From positions 3,775,001 through 3,839,000 of the forward strand of contig NZ_CP116968.1 of assembly GCF_032051675.1 (NCBI RefSeq): a stretch of DNA of 64,000 nucleotides, written 5' to 3'. Of this stretch, positions 51,359 through 60,459 are shown in pieces. Each line of letters begins with the position of its first letter. The first letter of the stretch is position 1. A model generated the notes under the pieces. It was not told the origin of the DNA and ran no database searches. It saw only the letters and a list, made by a program, of their open reading frames with translations. Both the position numbers and the translations under genes were made by a program. This DNA is from Candidatus Nitrospira neomarina (GTDB lineage: Bacteria; Nitrospirota; Nitrospiria; Nitrospirales; UBA8639).

Positions 51359-54300
51359 ATGACGCGCATCGCTTCTGGTATGACCGTAAGTTCGAGCCTG
51401 ATCGAAGACTATTTGTCCGTGATGACTCCGCCTGTCGCCAACGAACTCACCGAAAAGTTTATCGTCGTCACAAATCAGGTGAACGGCACTTTGGTAAACG
51501 AGTTGCTCACTGTGGGGCATGACAACACCAGTGTGCTGCATTTTGTGCGGGATCAATCCTCCCATTCCGGCTGGAACCAAAACCTTATTCCCATTCCAAT
51601 TATGGTCCCGAACCCCATCTCGACACTCCTCGGGTTTTACGAGCAGGGAGTGCTAAACGTTCTTGTCTTTTATCCGGCAACATCTGGAAGTAGTACACAG
51701 GCCGTTATATGGATGCAGCGCTCATCGGAGGGTTACTGGAATTCCATGCCTTCTCCGCCGGCTGTTCTGGGTATGACGACGCAGGCGGATGTGTATTGCG
51801 ATCCCAAAGGCAACCACTTCCTCTATGGCATATCCGTCACAGAAGCGCAGCCCACGTTCTTTCTGATCTCTCGTAACGACAGTACTGATTTGTGGACGAA
51901 AAACTTTGAGATGGATTCCGCGTCGACAACTCCCGCATATCTTGTCGTCATTGGACTGCAGTCGGCCCAATTGACCATATTGCAGCCGGTAGCCTCTGCG
52001 GAGGGGACGACGGTCAATTACCGGTGCGGTTCAATAGTGAGTGGGGAGTTTCAGTGGGCGGCCAACTCACAATGGAAAAATTTCCCTCTCGCGACGGGTC
52101 CGTTAACAATTACCCGGTTCCATGGTCTGCCGGCGACAGCGGGGCAAAGCGCCTTTCTGGTGCGTACCAACAACAATCAATTATTCTACGTTGGAGATTT
52201 TTCCGCCGGGGCACCCACGACCTTGGATTTGCTTGCCACGGGAACGGCACCGACAGGCGTACAGTCTGTGGCCCTTGGGGTTGATAGTGAAAACCGCTAC
52301 ATGGTGTTCGCGCTTGATCTTCAGGGTCAGCTCTGGTTGCTGCGGCAAACGGCGACGGAGTCATCCGGCAATCCCGTCTTCAACCAGAACTGGGTCCCGC
52401 TGGGTAACGCGTTAAAAGTTATTGCATGTCCCTCCGTCATGCCGCTTGGTCCGGAGGTGTTCGATGTTAGCCTCACTGAAGAGGTCCAACACTTAAGCCA
52501 AAAGTTAGTGCCCGATGGGACGAGTGTGACCTATGGATCGTGGTTCGTACAGCAGTTGGACGGTCCCACCCCGCCCGCCCAGGCACCCCAGAGGGTGAGC
52601 ACGTACAGGACAGAGATTGTTGCTGTCGATCAGTATGGAAGCCCGGTGCATTCTGTGGTGATGAACATCAAGGCGGACCGTCCCGCAGTCATTATCGCCA
52701 ACGAGTTGGCCTATCATATCAGTCCGCAGGAATCTGCACAGATCGTCACCAACACACTGGGCAAGCTAACCGTCGCCATACGGGCTGTGACGCTGACCGC
52801 GCCGGTGTTAAGTATCAACGTGCCCGACTTCATGTCCTCAGGCGAGTGGAAAGCGTGTCCGGCCGACGAGGGTACCCTCAGCCGTCTGGCAGGGCAGGAT
52901 CCCAGTCTTCCCGTCACCGCGGCCTCTCTTGAAAATGCCGGGGTCCTGCCGTCTGGCTATCCGGATGCTGATGCCGTCGCTTCGACTGTCCGAACGGCAG
53001 GACAGTTGATGCTTCAGAAAAGAACTGCACCGTCGGCGCATTTCGATGTGAGCCAACTTGACATGCCGCACTGGGAACTCGACTTTACCGCGGAGGGTGG
53101 GCCGAGAATCCGACCGCTTTCCCTGGAGGAGGCACAGGATCGTATACGGTCTCACGCAGATCTTGAGGCTGACTTTTCTTTTTCCGGTATTTGGGGAGAT
53201 GTGGCAAATTTCTTTAAACATGTGTTTAGGGATATCGTGCATATTCTTCACACGGTCGAAAACGATGTGGTGAATGTGATCATTACTGTTGGCAACGCCG
53301 TTAAAAAATTTGTTCTTCAGACCGTTGACGACATCGGCGACTTTTTAGAAGTCCTGGTCAATTACATCAAGAAAGCCATTAATGTCATCAAGGAAGTGAT
53401 AACCTTTCTACGGGAACTGTTTGAGTGGTCCGATATCCTGAATACGCATACCGTGATCAAGTATTACATCAATTCCGTCATGACGAACCTGCAGACAAGC
53501 GATCAGGATGCGGTGAGCCTCATAAAGGAAAAGTTCGCTGCGCTCCAAGGTGAGGTTCAGAGTGCCTTTACGAATGCGGAACAGGTCTTTGAATCAGGCC
53601 TGTCTTTCAACCAGTACGCCAGCAAGCAAAAGGGCGGCTCGTCAACCGTACTGCAGGGGAAGGCGTACCATGACACCTTTCATGCCCACGCCGCACGTTG
53701 TCATTACGTCTCTTCCAAAGCGCAACATCACTTTGCGACTACCTCAAGCCTGGCCGCGGCGTTGCCTTCTCTGGCAGACACGAGTCCGTTCGATAGTCTC
53801 TACAACTTGGTTCAGGCCCAGGCCTCGGAATTCCAAGGCAAAACCCAATCGCTTCAGAACTTTTTGCAAATTCAGACGAGCAATCCGAAAGCGTTCTTTG
53901 ACGTCGCGATGCTGGCCTTCCTTCAAGCCGCTGAGGATGTGGTAATGTTCGTGTTGGATATTGTCGAAGATATCCTTGTTGCGTTGCTGGATCTGCTTGG
54001 CACGGCAATCTCCACTCTTCAGACAGCTCTGAACAAGACTATCAACATTCCCATACTCTCGTGGTTGTACAAGTATGTGATTACCGGCACACCTGAGAAT
54101 CCGGGGGACGACCTGACCATCTTGGATGTGCTCAGCCTGATCCTTGCGGTGCCGGCAACCATCCTCTATAAACTGTTATTTGGAACCAAGAGTGACCCTG
54201 CCAAGCCCAGTCCTCCTTTTACCAGCACACAGGTCAGCACCATTACATCTTCTCCTATACCTTGGCCGTCCTTCGGAACGGGGGACACAGAGGCACCGCC

Positions 54301-54937
54301 CAAGTGTGGGCTTACCACAACAGAACTCACGTCGCTCCAGGAGGTCATGTCGCTACTCGCCGGCATCTCATATTTTCTGTACACAGCCGATGATCTCGCC
54401 AACGATGGTCTCGCTGCTCTATCCGAAGGTGAGGAAGATCCCATCGCCACCTTTCTTTCGTGGTCAGGTATTGTCCTGACACTGATGTTTCAAGGGTTCA
54501 CTGTGCCTTATCAGGTGCTGGAGAAGTCACCATCCGATTGGTCGAACGCAGACACGGCGACCGTGACGTACTGGGGTGCCGGGTTCGTCCCAGTCGCTCT
54601 CGATCTGGCGTTTACAATATATTCATCGGTGAAGGTGAACTGTAAATACGCGCCTGTCGTAGGGCCCATTACACTGAGCGTGGCAGGGACGGGGCTCCTG
54701 GCAACCGGTATTTGGGCCACGGTCGAACAAGCGAAGGACCCAAGCTATCAAAACGGATGGACCGAGGTTGGTAATATCATGGCGCCGATCCCCACGAGCT
54801 GTGCGTGGCTTCTACCCCTGAAGGACGCAACCGAGGGCATTTCGGTAGGCTTTCTATTGGCTCTTGCAGCGATTTGTGATTTTGGCACGTTGGTGACGAC
54901 CATTGCGAGTGTGGATTCGGATTCGTCCATGACATAA
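51359..54937 (+). CDS. Very large protein with beta-rich front and amphipathic/transmembrane helices
   Basis: This 1192-aa protein starts at the ATG at 51359 (GGGAGGGAG upstream). No signal peptide is seen. Residues about 1-410 are beta-rich with propeller-like segments (TQADVYCDPKGNHFLYGIS, RTNNNQLFYVGDF, YMVFALDLQGQLWLL). About 414-490 resembles an Ig-like domain (VDQYGSPVHSVVMNI, LTVAIRAV). About 610-700 is a long amphipathic helix set (VANFFKHVFRDIVHILHTV, FLRELFEWSDILNTHTVIKY). About 846-942 is strongly hydrophobic helical, and four or more membrane-like helices lie at about 1031-1052, 1072-1090, 1102-1124 and 1164-1184. The architecture suggests a pore-forming or membrane-associated effector. 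No family is recognised. Confidence 0.7.
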   Translation: MTRIASGMTVSSSLIEDYLSVMTPPVANELTEKFIVVTNQVNGTLVNELLTVGHDNTSVLHFVRDQSSHSGWNQNLIPIPIMVPNPISTLLGFYEQGVLNVLVFYPATSGSSTQAVIWMQRSSEGYWNSMPSPPAVLGMTTQADVYCDPKGNHFLYGISVTEAQPTFFLISRNDSTDLWTKNFEMDSASTTPAYLVVIGLQSAQLTILQPVASAEGTTVNYRCGSIVSGEFQWAANSQWKNFPLATGPLTITRFHGLPATAGQSAFLVRTNNNQLFYVGDFSAGAPTTLDLLATGTAPTGVQSVALGVDSENRYMVFALDLQGQLWLLRQTATESSGNPVFNQNWVPLGNALKVIACPSVMPLGPEVFDVSLTEEVQHLSQKLVPDGTSVTYGSWFVQQLDGPTPPAQAPQRVSTYRTEIVAVDQYGSPVHSVVMNIKADRPAVIIANELAYHISPQESAQIVTNTLGKLTVAIRAVTLTAPVLSINVPDFMSSGEWKACPADEGTLSRLAGQDPSLPVTAASLENAGVLPSGYPDADAVASTVRTAGQLMLQKRTAPSAHFDVSQLDMPHWELDFTAEGGPRIRPLSLEEAQDRIRSHADLEADFSFSGIWGDVANFFKHVFRDIVHILHTVENDVVNVIITVGNAVKKFVLQTVDDIGDFLEVLVNYIKKAINVIKEVITFLRELFEWSDILNTHTVIKYYINSVMTNLQTSDQDAVSLIKEKFAALQGEVQSAFTNAEQVFESGLSFNQYASKQKGGSSTVLQGKAYHDTFHAHAARCHYVSSKAQHHFATTSSLAAALPSLADTSPFDSLYNLVQAQASEFQGKTQSLQNFLQIQTSNPKAFFDVAMLAFLQAAEDVVMFVLDIVEDILVALLDLLGTAISTLQTALNKTINIPILSWLYKYVITGTPENPGDDLTILDVLSLILAVPATILYKLLFGTKSDPAKPSPPFTSTQVSTITSSPIPWPSFGTGDTEAPPKCGLTTTELTSLQEVMSLLAGISYFLYTADDLANDGLAALSEGEEDPIATFLSWSGIVLTLMFQGFTVPYQVLEKSPSDWSNADTATVTYWGAGFVPVALDLAFTIYSSVKVNCKYAPVVGPITLSVAGTGLLATGIWATVEQAKDPSYQNGWTEVGNIMAPIPTSCAWLLPLKDATEGISVGFLLALAAICDFGTLVTTIASVDSDSSMT

Positions 54938-55200
54938 CCTCGACCAATGCATCCCTCTGAAGTGAGTCCCGCTTGCTTCGCCCAGATCAGGATATCACGA
55001 AAAAGGCACCAAAGAGGTTTTTTTCAATGAATGCTTACCAGGGAGCAGTGGTGCCGGCCCCAACTTATGGCTCACACTACATATATGGGCAATCGGGCCA
55101 TGGTAGGCGGCAATACCGCTCACAGAGTGACGGAAAGGCACGAGGCAATTTTATTGATGAGAGGATCCCGCGGAGTCATCTTGTTCAGCTTTGCGGAGAA

Positions 55201-55665
55201 ATGTTGACTCCAAAAGTTTGGAAACCAACCTCCAATTTCCTGACGGGTTTGCCCTTTTCTCCCTATTTTGACACCATCTTGCATTGGTGTTTCGGTTTGA
55301 TCGTGTTTACCACTCTTGTCTCATGTTCGGAGAAAGGCCTGTCCGATATGACCCCCGAGCAACTGTTAGCCTCAATTGAAAAACAGACGGCGCCAGTGAT
55401 CGTGGATGTCCGCTCACAAAGTGAATACGATGCCGGGCATGTGCCGGGCGCTGTGCATCTGCCTTTTTACGGCCTTTGGAGCCGTCATAAGGAAACCAAC
55501 GCCACACCGAAGGACACGATTGTCGTCTATTGCGAGCATGGCCCGAGAGCGTGGATCGGCAAATTCGCTCTCTGGACGGTGGGGTATAAAAATATTGTGT
55601 ATCTGGACGGTCACATGTCAGGCTGGAAACAGCGAGGCCTTCCCATGAAAAACCGGGCCGAATAG
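55201..55665 (+). CDS. Rhodanese-domain lipoprotein
   Basis: This 154-aa protein from the ATG at 55201 has a signal ending in lipobox LVSC (SCSEKG). A single rhodanese domain follows (about 45-150): VIVDVRSQSEYDAGHVPGAVHLPF, active loop VVYCEHGPRA and GHMSGWKQRGLPM. It would be a periplasmic, membrane-anchored sulfurtransferase. The frame is open back to 54973 without coding character. A decayed copy of its last 50 bp lies at 57451-57503, beyond hipBA. Confidence 0.82.
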   Translation: MLTPKVWKPTSNFLTGLPFSPYFDTILHWCFGLIVFTTLVSCSEKGLSDMTPEQLLASIEKQTAPVIVDVRSQSEYDAGHVPGAVHLPFYGLWSRHKETNATPKDTIVVYCEHGPRAWIGKFALWTVGYKNIVYLDGHMSGWKQRGLPMKNRAE

Positions 55666-55693
55666 CTCCATCGCACGTACCCTCCCCTACAGC

Positions 55694-57010
55694 TTATGCA
55701 ATTTGCAACTTGGACAGACGGTTGGTCACGCCGATTTTGACCGCCCGGTGAATGACCTCGGGGAAATCCGCCGGTAGGACGCGTTCGATGGCTTCCAATG
55801 CCTGCCCGGCGGTATCAGCCATTTTCTCAATAGTCTCAAGGGCGGATTTTTTCGGTAGTCCCGCCCCTTCCACGGTCTGAATAAAATGCCGCCCGAGAAT
55901 GTCGCCGATTCGATAGTGCCGTTTGGTTCCGACCGACATGGCCAGCTTCATTTGCTTGCTTTCAATTTGACGCACTTCGAAGCTCGGCTGAGCGGTGAGG
56001 ATGTCATACAGGGGCGTCAGGTGGTAACTGCCACCTGGACTGAGAAAAATGCTGAAATTTTTGGCGTGCCCGTCCGTCGCGCCAATAAGCCAGAAGAAGA
56101 TTTGGGCCTTTAACACGGTTTCCTGGTCTTCAATGGGGTGATCGCTGCCCTTGAGCAGATCAAGCACTTCGATCATTCCCGGTCCGCCTTCACGTTGATA
56201 TTTCCGGGTGGGCGGCACCGAGAGTGCCTGGCAACAATCCTCCTGTGGTAGTCGCAACAGCCGCTTGTCTTTTGTCCAGCGCCGGTCGAAGCGTTCGATT
56301 ACAAGCGATTTCGTCTCTCCGAACGTGTAGATGTCCGCCCAGTTGACCGGCAGGCCAAATGCGGCCGCCAGTTTCAGGCAATAAAATTCATTCTCAACGC
56401 TATTCGAGAGGTCCAGTCCGTTCGGCGATCGGCCGATCTGTTTTTTAAAAATATGGGAAGTGGGTGTGGTGCCACGGGGTTTGAGCCATTTGCCCTTATG
56501 CCGGAGCAGGGCGGTTTTTCCCTGCGCTCCAGCCAGTGATATTCGAAACGCGTCATCACCGCTCAAACCCAAAGGGGTTTGCGCCAACCCGTTGAGGAGC
56601 ATTTCAATCGAATTCTCATTGACGGGCTCCCCGATGATCGTGGCGGAATCGTCGATCCCCTCCACATCATCGTCCGCCCCGACAAATTGCAATGCCCCCA
56701 CACAATCACGGCCAATGGCAGCAAGCAGACTATAAGCATCGGTTCCGCCCGCTCCCACTTTTTCCGCAACCCGGCGGCGCAACGCATCCGAATCCGGCAA
56801 TAGATTCTCGAACACGGCAGCGACTGGTTCCCCTCTGTAGGCGTCTTCACGCAAAGGGAGCGAGAGTGAGACCGGTAGGGCATGTGGCCAGGCTAACCAT
56901 TCCGTGGTGTATTGAAAGGCAATGGCTCCGCTTGTGGCCTTGTGGAGTTGACCGACCGGGCGATTGTTCAGCAGCACGAGTAGCGGCGCATGCCGGCGGC
57001 TGCGGGCCAT
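55694..57010 (-). CDS. hipA: HipA-type serine/threonine kinase toxin
   Basis: This 438-aa protein has the HipA N-terminal subdomain with PVSLSLPLRED and FENLLPDSD. The kinase core follows with SLAGAQGKTALL (Gly-rich loop region), NEFYCLKLAAAFGLPV, VIERFDRRW, LPQEDCCQAL, and the catalytic/magnesium motif IGATDGHAKNFSIF followed by LTPLYDIL. HipA kinases phosphorylate aminoacyl-tRNA synthetases and cause dormancy. The ATG overlaps the last base of the hipB stop, so toxin and antitoxin are co-translated. It converges on the rhodanese lipoprotein gene. Confidence 0.93.
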   Translation of the reverse strand: MARSRRHAPLLVLLNNRPVGQLHKATSGAIAFQYTTEWLAWPHALPVSLSLPLREDAYRGEPVAAVFENLLPDSDALRRRVAEKVGAGGTDAYSLLAAIGRDCVGALQFVGADDDVEGIDDSATIIGEPVNENSIEMLLNGLAQTPLGLSGDDAFRISLAGAQGKTALLRHKGKWLKPRGTTPTSHIFKKQIGRSPNGLDLSNSVENEFYCLKLAAAFGLPVNWADIYTFGETKSLVIERFDRRWTKDKRLLRLPQEDCCQALSVPPTRKYQREGGPGMIEVLDLLKGSDHPIEDQETVLKAQIFFWLIGATDGHAKNFSIFLSPGGSYHLTPLYDILTAQPSFEVRQIESKQMKLAMSVGTKRHYRIGDILGRHFIQTVEGAGLPKKSALETIEKMADTAGQALEAIERVLPADFPEVIHRAVKIGVTNRLSKLQIA

Positions 57011-57261
57011 CAGAAAATATCCTCGATATCAGCGGCGGTCGCCTTTGATCGCGGCGCGATCCGGAACTCCAGATCGAGGACGCTGAGCACCGTCAGGATC
57101 GTCTCCAGCGTCGCGGCCGGATTACCCGTCTCGATGAGGGATATCGTCGCCTGGCGCAAGCCGGTCTTTTCCCCGAGCTGCGTCTGGCTCAAGCCGCGCT
57201 GTTTACGGGCCCGCCGGATCAGATTACCGATCTGTTTCGGATTGCGTGCAAGGTCGGACAT
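57010..57261 (-). CDS. hipB: HipB-type antitoxin, HTH_3 repressor
   Basis: This 83-aa protein has an Xre-type HTH (about 9-62): IGNLIRRARKQRGLSQTQLGEKTGLRQATISLIETG. The C-terminal tail is flexible (SKATAADIEDIF). It neutralises HipA and represses the operon. An operator-like perfect palindrome lies 58 bp upstream (57319-57341). Confidence 0.93.
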   Translation of the reverse strand: MSDLARNPKQIGNLIRRARKQRGLSQTQLGEKTGLRQATISLIETGNPAATLETILTVLSVLDLEFRIAPRSKATAADIEDIF

Positions 57262-57318
57262 GTTTACCCTCCGCCCTTATTATGCGCCAAAACGGATAAT
57301 ATGGCAATATTCTAATTA

Positions 57319-57341
57319 ACGTATAAAATTATTTTATACGT
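57319..57341. promoter_or_regulatory. Operator-like palindrome upstream of hipB
   Basis: Arms ACGTATAAAA (57319-57328) and TTTTATACGT (57332-57341) flank TTA: a perfect 10-bp inverted repeat in AT-rich DNA upstream of hipB. It fits a dimeric Xre-type repressor site for autoregulation. Confidence 0.6.
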
Positions 57342-57450
57342 CAAAACGAATAAACATTTTTATCTATATTTGGATTTGTGGAGAACGTATGTGTGCAATC
57401 GCGTCTTGTTCTATTGGCGCTAGGGCAGGAGAAGGATCGGAAAATACGCC

Positions 57451-57503
57451 ATCTGGACGGTCACATATCAGGCTTGAAGCATAGAGGGTCTTCATTGGAA
57501 TAG
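57451..57503 (+). pseudogene. Decayed copy of the rhodanese lipoprotein 3' end
   Basis: ATCTGGACGGTCACATATCA and the following bases match 55601 onward of the rhodanese gene (ATCTGGACGGTCACATGTCA), then diverge with a shared final AATAGC. It lies upstream of hipB, so hipBA is bracketed by the gene's end and this remnant. Confidence 0.65.
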
Positions 57504-57653
57504 CACAAAAAATTGGGGATTTCTGAAGGAATTCAAATTTTCGAATGTACCATTTAAAATAAAAATTGAAACCCGACAGCAGAAACCGTTTTGAGTTTCG
57601 GAGATCTATTTTTATAAATAAAAAAACTTAAGTGCAACAGAACCCAAACCTTC

Positions 57654-58394
57654 TTATATCTTTTCTGGTTTACTAATCTCCGCTCCAACACTTATCACTA
57701 GCTCATGCGTTGCCTTTACAAGTGTGGGAATAATTGTCTTTAACTCAGTATCAGAAAATAGCTGGCCTCGATGCTTTGCTCCCTTACGCAAGTCTTTGAG
57801 TCTAACCAAATCATTTTTATAGTTTTTTGATAAAGCTCCTGCCTCAATTGCTGCATCGACTTTATTTTCCCAAGAACCGTCTTTACGAAATTGCATACAA
57901 AGGACTTCAATGGCCGTATGGCATTCCTCTGCATGTTGTCTGTGGGTAACCTCGCCTCTCAAATAGCCAATAAAAGAAATGGATAATCCGTGCAAGTATT
58001 CTCCAAGATTGGAACTTAATCCGTAATTAAAATTGATTGAATTGGGTGTACCCCTAATCAGATCTGCCGTATCAATAACAAAGGCATGAAAATGACTGAG
58101 ACTTTCATTGTATTTCCGAATTAATTTCCCAATAACTCTTGACCGCTCCAAATTTGTCAATGGATCTCCACTAGCACATCCCATTACCGGGAAACATGTG
58201 GCTATGAGTGCTTCAAGAAATTGAATATTTATTAAAGATCCATCCACTAGGCAAATAAACGAACTTTCACTTATCTTTCGATAGCGGAATTTAACCTGAT
58301 GCCCACGTCCCCATTCCTGCACTGATCTAAGAAGATTCCGCACAAAGACTAATTGTCGTTCGGTCACTGTGAGCGAAAAATCAAATCCTGCCAA
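57654..58394 (-). CDS. HEPN-like protein, unassigned
   Basis: This 246-aa protein is AT-rich compared with its neighbours. It is all-helical in appearance with no membrane helix. The C-terminal third holds LKDLRKGAKHRGQLF; R-x4-H (RKGAKH) is the catalytic motif of HEPN ribonucleases, preceded by a helix of suitable length. The N-terminal part (about 1-110) has no recognised motif. It lies between hipBA and the frameshifted methyltransferase on the same strand. A role as a toxin or defence RNase is possible; no antitoxin or nucleotidyltransferase partner is visible. Confidence 0.55.
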   Translation of the reverse strand: MAGFDFSLTVTERQLVFVRNLLRSVQEWGRGHQVKFRYRKISESSFICLVDGSLINIQFLEALIATCFPVMGCASGDPLTNLERSRVIGKLIRKYNESLSHFHAFVIDTADLIRGTPNSINFNYGLSSNLGEYLHGLSISFIGYLRGEVTHRQHAEECHTAIEVLCMQFRKDGSWENKVDAAIEAGALSKNYKNDLVRLKDLRKGAKHRGQLFSDTELKTIIPTLVKATHELVISVGAEISKPEKI

Positions 58395-58415
58395 ATTCGT
58401 AGCCTCCAGTAGCTT

Positions 58416-59104
58416 TTATTTATCCCACACAAATTCCAAAAAATACTGCCGGGGGAGGAATGTGTGCTCCTTTGACAAAGTGAGTCCCACTTTCTCCATG
58501 TTCGCGATGACGCGTTCTCTGGGAACCAGATGATGTTTGGAGAAGCTGAGTTTGCCGGACCGCTCATCGTGGTAGAAATCAATGATGACAATCCGTCCAT
58601 TGGGTTTTAACGCGGATTTAATTTTGGCCCAGTAATCCACATGATGTTCGACGTGATGATACGCATTGCACAGAAAGACCAGGTCCACGCTGTTTTCGGA
58701 AAGTGACGGATCGTGCGGTTAGCCAGAATGAATGTGGATCGGTTGGCCATCCCGAGTTTCTCCAATTCCTGTTTGTTGTAGTCCAGCATTTTCTGCTCGA
58801 TATCCACGGCCAGCACGTGCCCCGTTTCGCCAACCGCTTTCGCGAACCGGCGGGTAAAGTACCCTGAGCCTGCTCCCACATCAGCCACCACCATGCCGGG
58901 GGTGATATTCAACGCTTCGACAACTTTTTCCGGCTGTTGGTATTCATCCCGTTCAGGTCGTTCAAGATTCTGGATGTAAGTGTCGATGTCCCACGGTTGA
59001 TGTGAACAGCCGGCAGTCAGACCGGTAAGAAGAAATGCCAACAGGAGGCACCAAAACCCCAGGCGAGAATGTCGTGTGAATGAAATTATGGACTCTATGT
59101 TCAT
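58416..59104 (-). pseudogene. SAM-dependent methyltransferase lipoprotein, frameshifted
   Basis: The ATG at 59104 (GGGAGA upstream) gives a lipoprotein signal with LTAGC, then VVADVGAGSGYFTRRFA, the SAM-binding motif I, and LAVDIEQKMLDY. Near 58715 the frame slips by one base. The continuation is in a second frame as SVDLVFLCNAYHHVE and LKPNGRIVIIDFYHDE to a normal stop. Joined, the protein would be about 230 aa and complete. A single-base sequencing error or a true mutation are both possible. Confidence 0.78.
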
Positions 59105-59218
59105 GATGGAATCTCCCATTTGTGAACGAAAAGGCCTATGAGAAGAACTGTTATTTTATGGTATATGCGTGGTCACGCTACAAGAGGATAAGAGATAGGT
59201 AGTCCAGCTCTCCTATCC

Positions 59219-60073
59219 TCATTTCCCTTTCGTCTCCTCCGGCGGGCCCAACGTTTCGATCCCATAACCGTGAGGATGTGAAGGATGAACCATCTCCGTT
59301 CGTAGCCGGGGATGTTGCCGTGGTGGGAGGTATCGCAATATACCGGCTCGAAGTTTCAGGAGTGAGGGCACCGCCCGGCGCATCAATCGCGACGGTTCAG
59401 GAAAGCCGAATGCCGTAATGAGCGGAGGCTCCAAGAGGGCATAAATAGCCGAGCGGACCATCGGGGCCAGCATTCTTGGAAACCAGCCAACAAACAGCTC
59501 AACCGTGGCGGTTCCGACACGGTGGTTGGATGGGGTGAAACGGAATCGTTCATGTTCATAATCGACATTGAAACGCTCAAAGGTCTGGTAATCCTCTGGA
59601 ATTTCTTGGATCTGCATGTCCTGTCCGACGGCTCGCCAAAAGTAGAAGAGACCGAGGCGTTCCTGCTCACACATTTGTCGCCAGCCATAACGCCGATTCC
59701 ACCGGATGGGTTCGAAGAGAAAAGTGGAAAGAACATACAGAAAGTCTTCGTTCGCAATCGAGAATCGTCCATGCAGCCGGTTGATTCGTTGGATGGCCCG
59801 CCGGCCCCGCTCGCTGCTGTAACCCCATTCCATCAGTTCACTGACCAGAATATCCGTATCGTCGTAGCGTTTTTGAGTTCTTTTCCCGAATTCTCCGGTC
59901 CGATCCAGCAACCCGGAAATACTCGGGACACAGAAGGTGCGAAACAAGGCCAACTCCAGAGCGCGGGTCGTGTCGAAGGAGAAATCGTAACAGGTGGACA
60001 AAAAGACAATACGTTCATGATCCTTTTGGGGATCGAGCGTTTGGATTTCCTTGAGTATGCGGTCTCGTGCCAT
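59219..60073 (-). CDS. MpaB/rubber oxygenase-like DUF2236 protein
   Basis: This 284-aa protein starts at the ATG at 60073. It is helical with blocks typical of the ER-bound oxygenase mpaB/latex-clearing protein catalytic domain: SGLLDRTGEFGKRTQKRYDDT, NRLHGRFSIANEDFLYVLSTFLFEPIRW, and MLAPMVRSAIYALLEP. This family binds haem b through a His and cleaves or oxidises unsaturated lipids. No terpenoid genes are adjacent, although a phytoene-desaturase-like gene lies 3 kb away. Confidence 0.8.
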   Translation of the reverse strand: MARDRILKEIQTLDPQKDHERIVFLSTCYDFSFDTTRALELALFRTFCVPSISGLLDRTGEFGKRTQKRYDDTDILVSELMEWGYSSERGRRAIQRINRLHGRFSIANEDFLYVLSTFLFEPIRWNRRYGWRQMCEQERLGLFYFWRAVGQDMQIQEIPEDYQTFERFNVDYEHERFRFTPSNHRVGTATVELFVGWFPRMLAPMVRSAIYALLEPPLITAFGFPEPSRLMRRAVPSLLKLRAGILRYLPPRQHPRLRTEMVHPSHPHGYGIETLGPPEETKGK

Positions 60074-60079
60074 CGTCAC

Positions 60080-60459
60080 AATCTCTCAATTTTCTTACTT
60101 CCGGTCATATCCCACCATAAAATCCTAAACGGATCAATGAAAGGGAGGTGAATCGGAAGGGGCATCAAAACTCATATTTGGATAATGCCATGTTAGGGAG
60201 GATTCTCCCTAGGCCAAAGCTTGTGGTAATTCCCTGCCATATACCGCAAAGTCATACTACTCCATGACGTTGCCATTGAGTCCGGCTGGAATGATGTGTT
60301 GTCGAGATGAAATAGGGGATGGACTTTCCAATGTGACGAAAGCCTAGCGAGAAATCCCTCAATCTCTTTTTTAAAAATCCATTCTGCAAAATCAATCATG
60401 GCGGATTTATGTCTTTGGTATGTTAATGCCGGAGCCAATACCCTCTATGACGGGGCTTA
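60080..60459. other. Intergenic region
   Basis: No gene recognised. Minus-strand frame 60193-60438 lacks a ribosome site. It contains the promoter for the MpaB-like gene. Confidence 0.3.

Larger units (their letters stand above)
57262..57653. other. AT-rich region upstream of hipB
   Basis: It holds the hipB operator, the rhodanese remnant and a low-GC segment (57530-57650) with no recognisable gene. The HEPN-like gene ends just after it on the minus strand. Confidence 0.4.

Noticed and set aside
52000-54700. Many antisense and alternate-frame ORFs in the 1192-aa gene
   Set aside because: Shadows of a GC-rich long coding sequence; the main frame has a ribosome site and continuous protein-like content.
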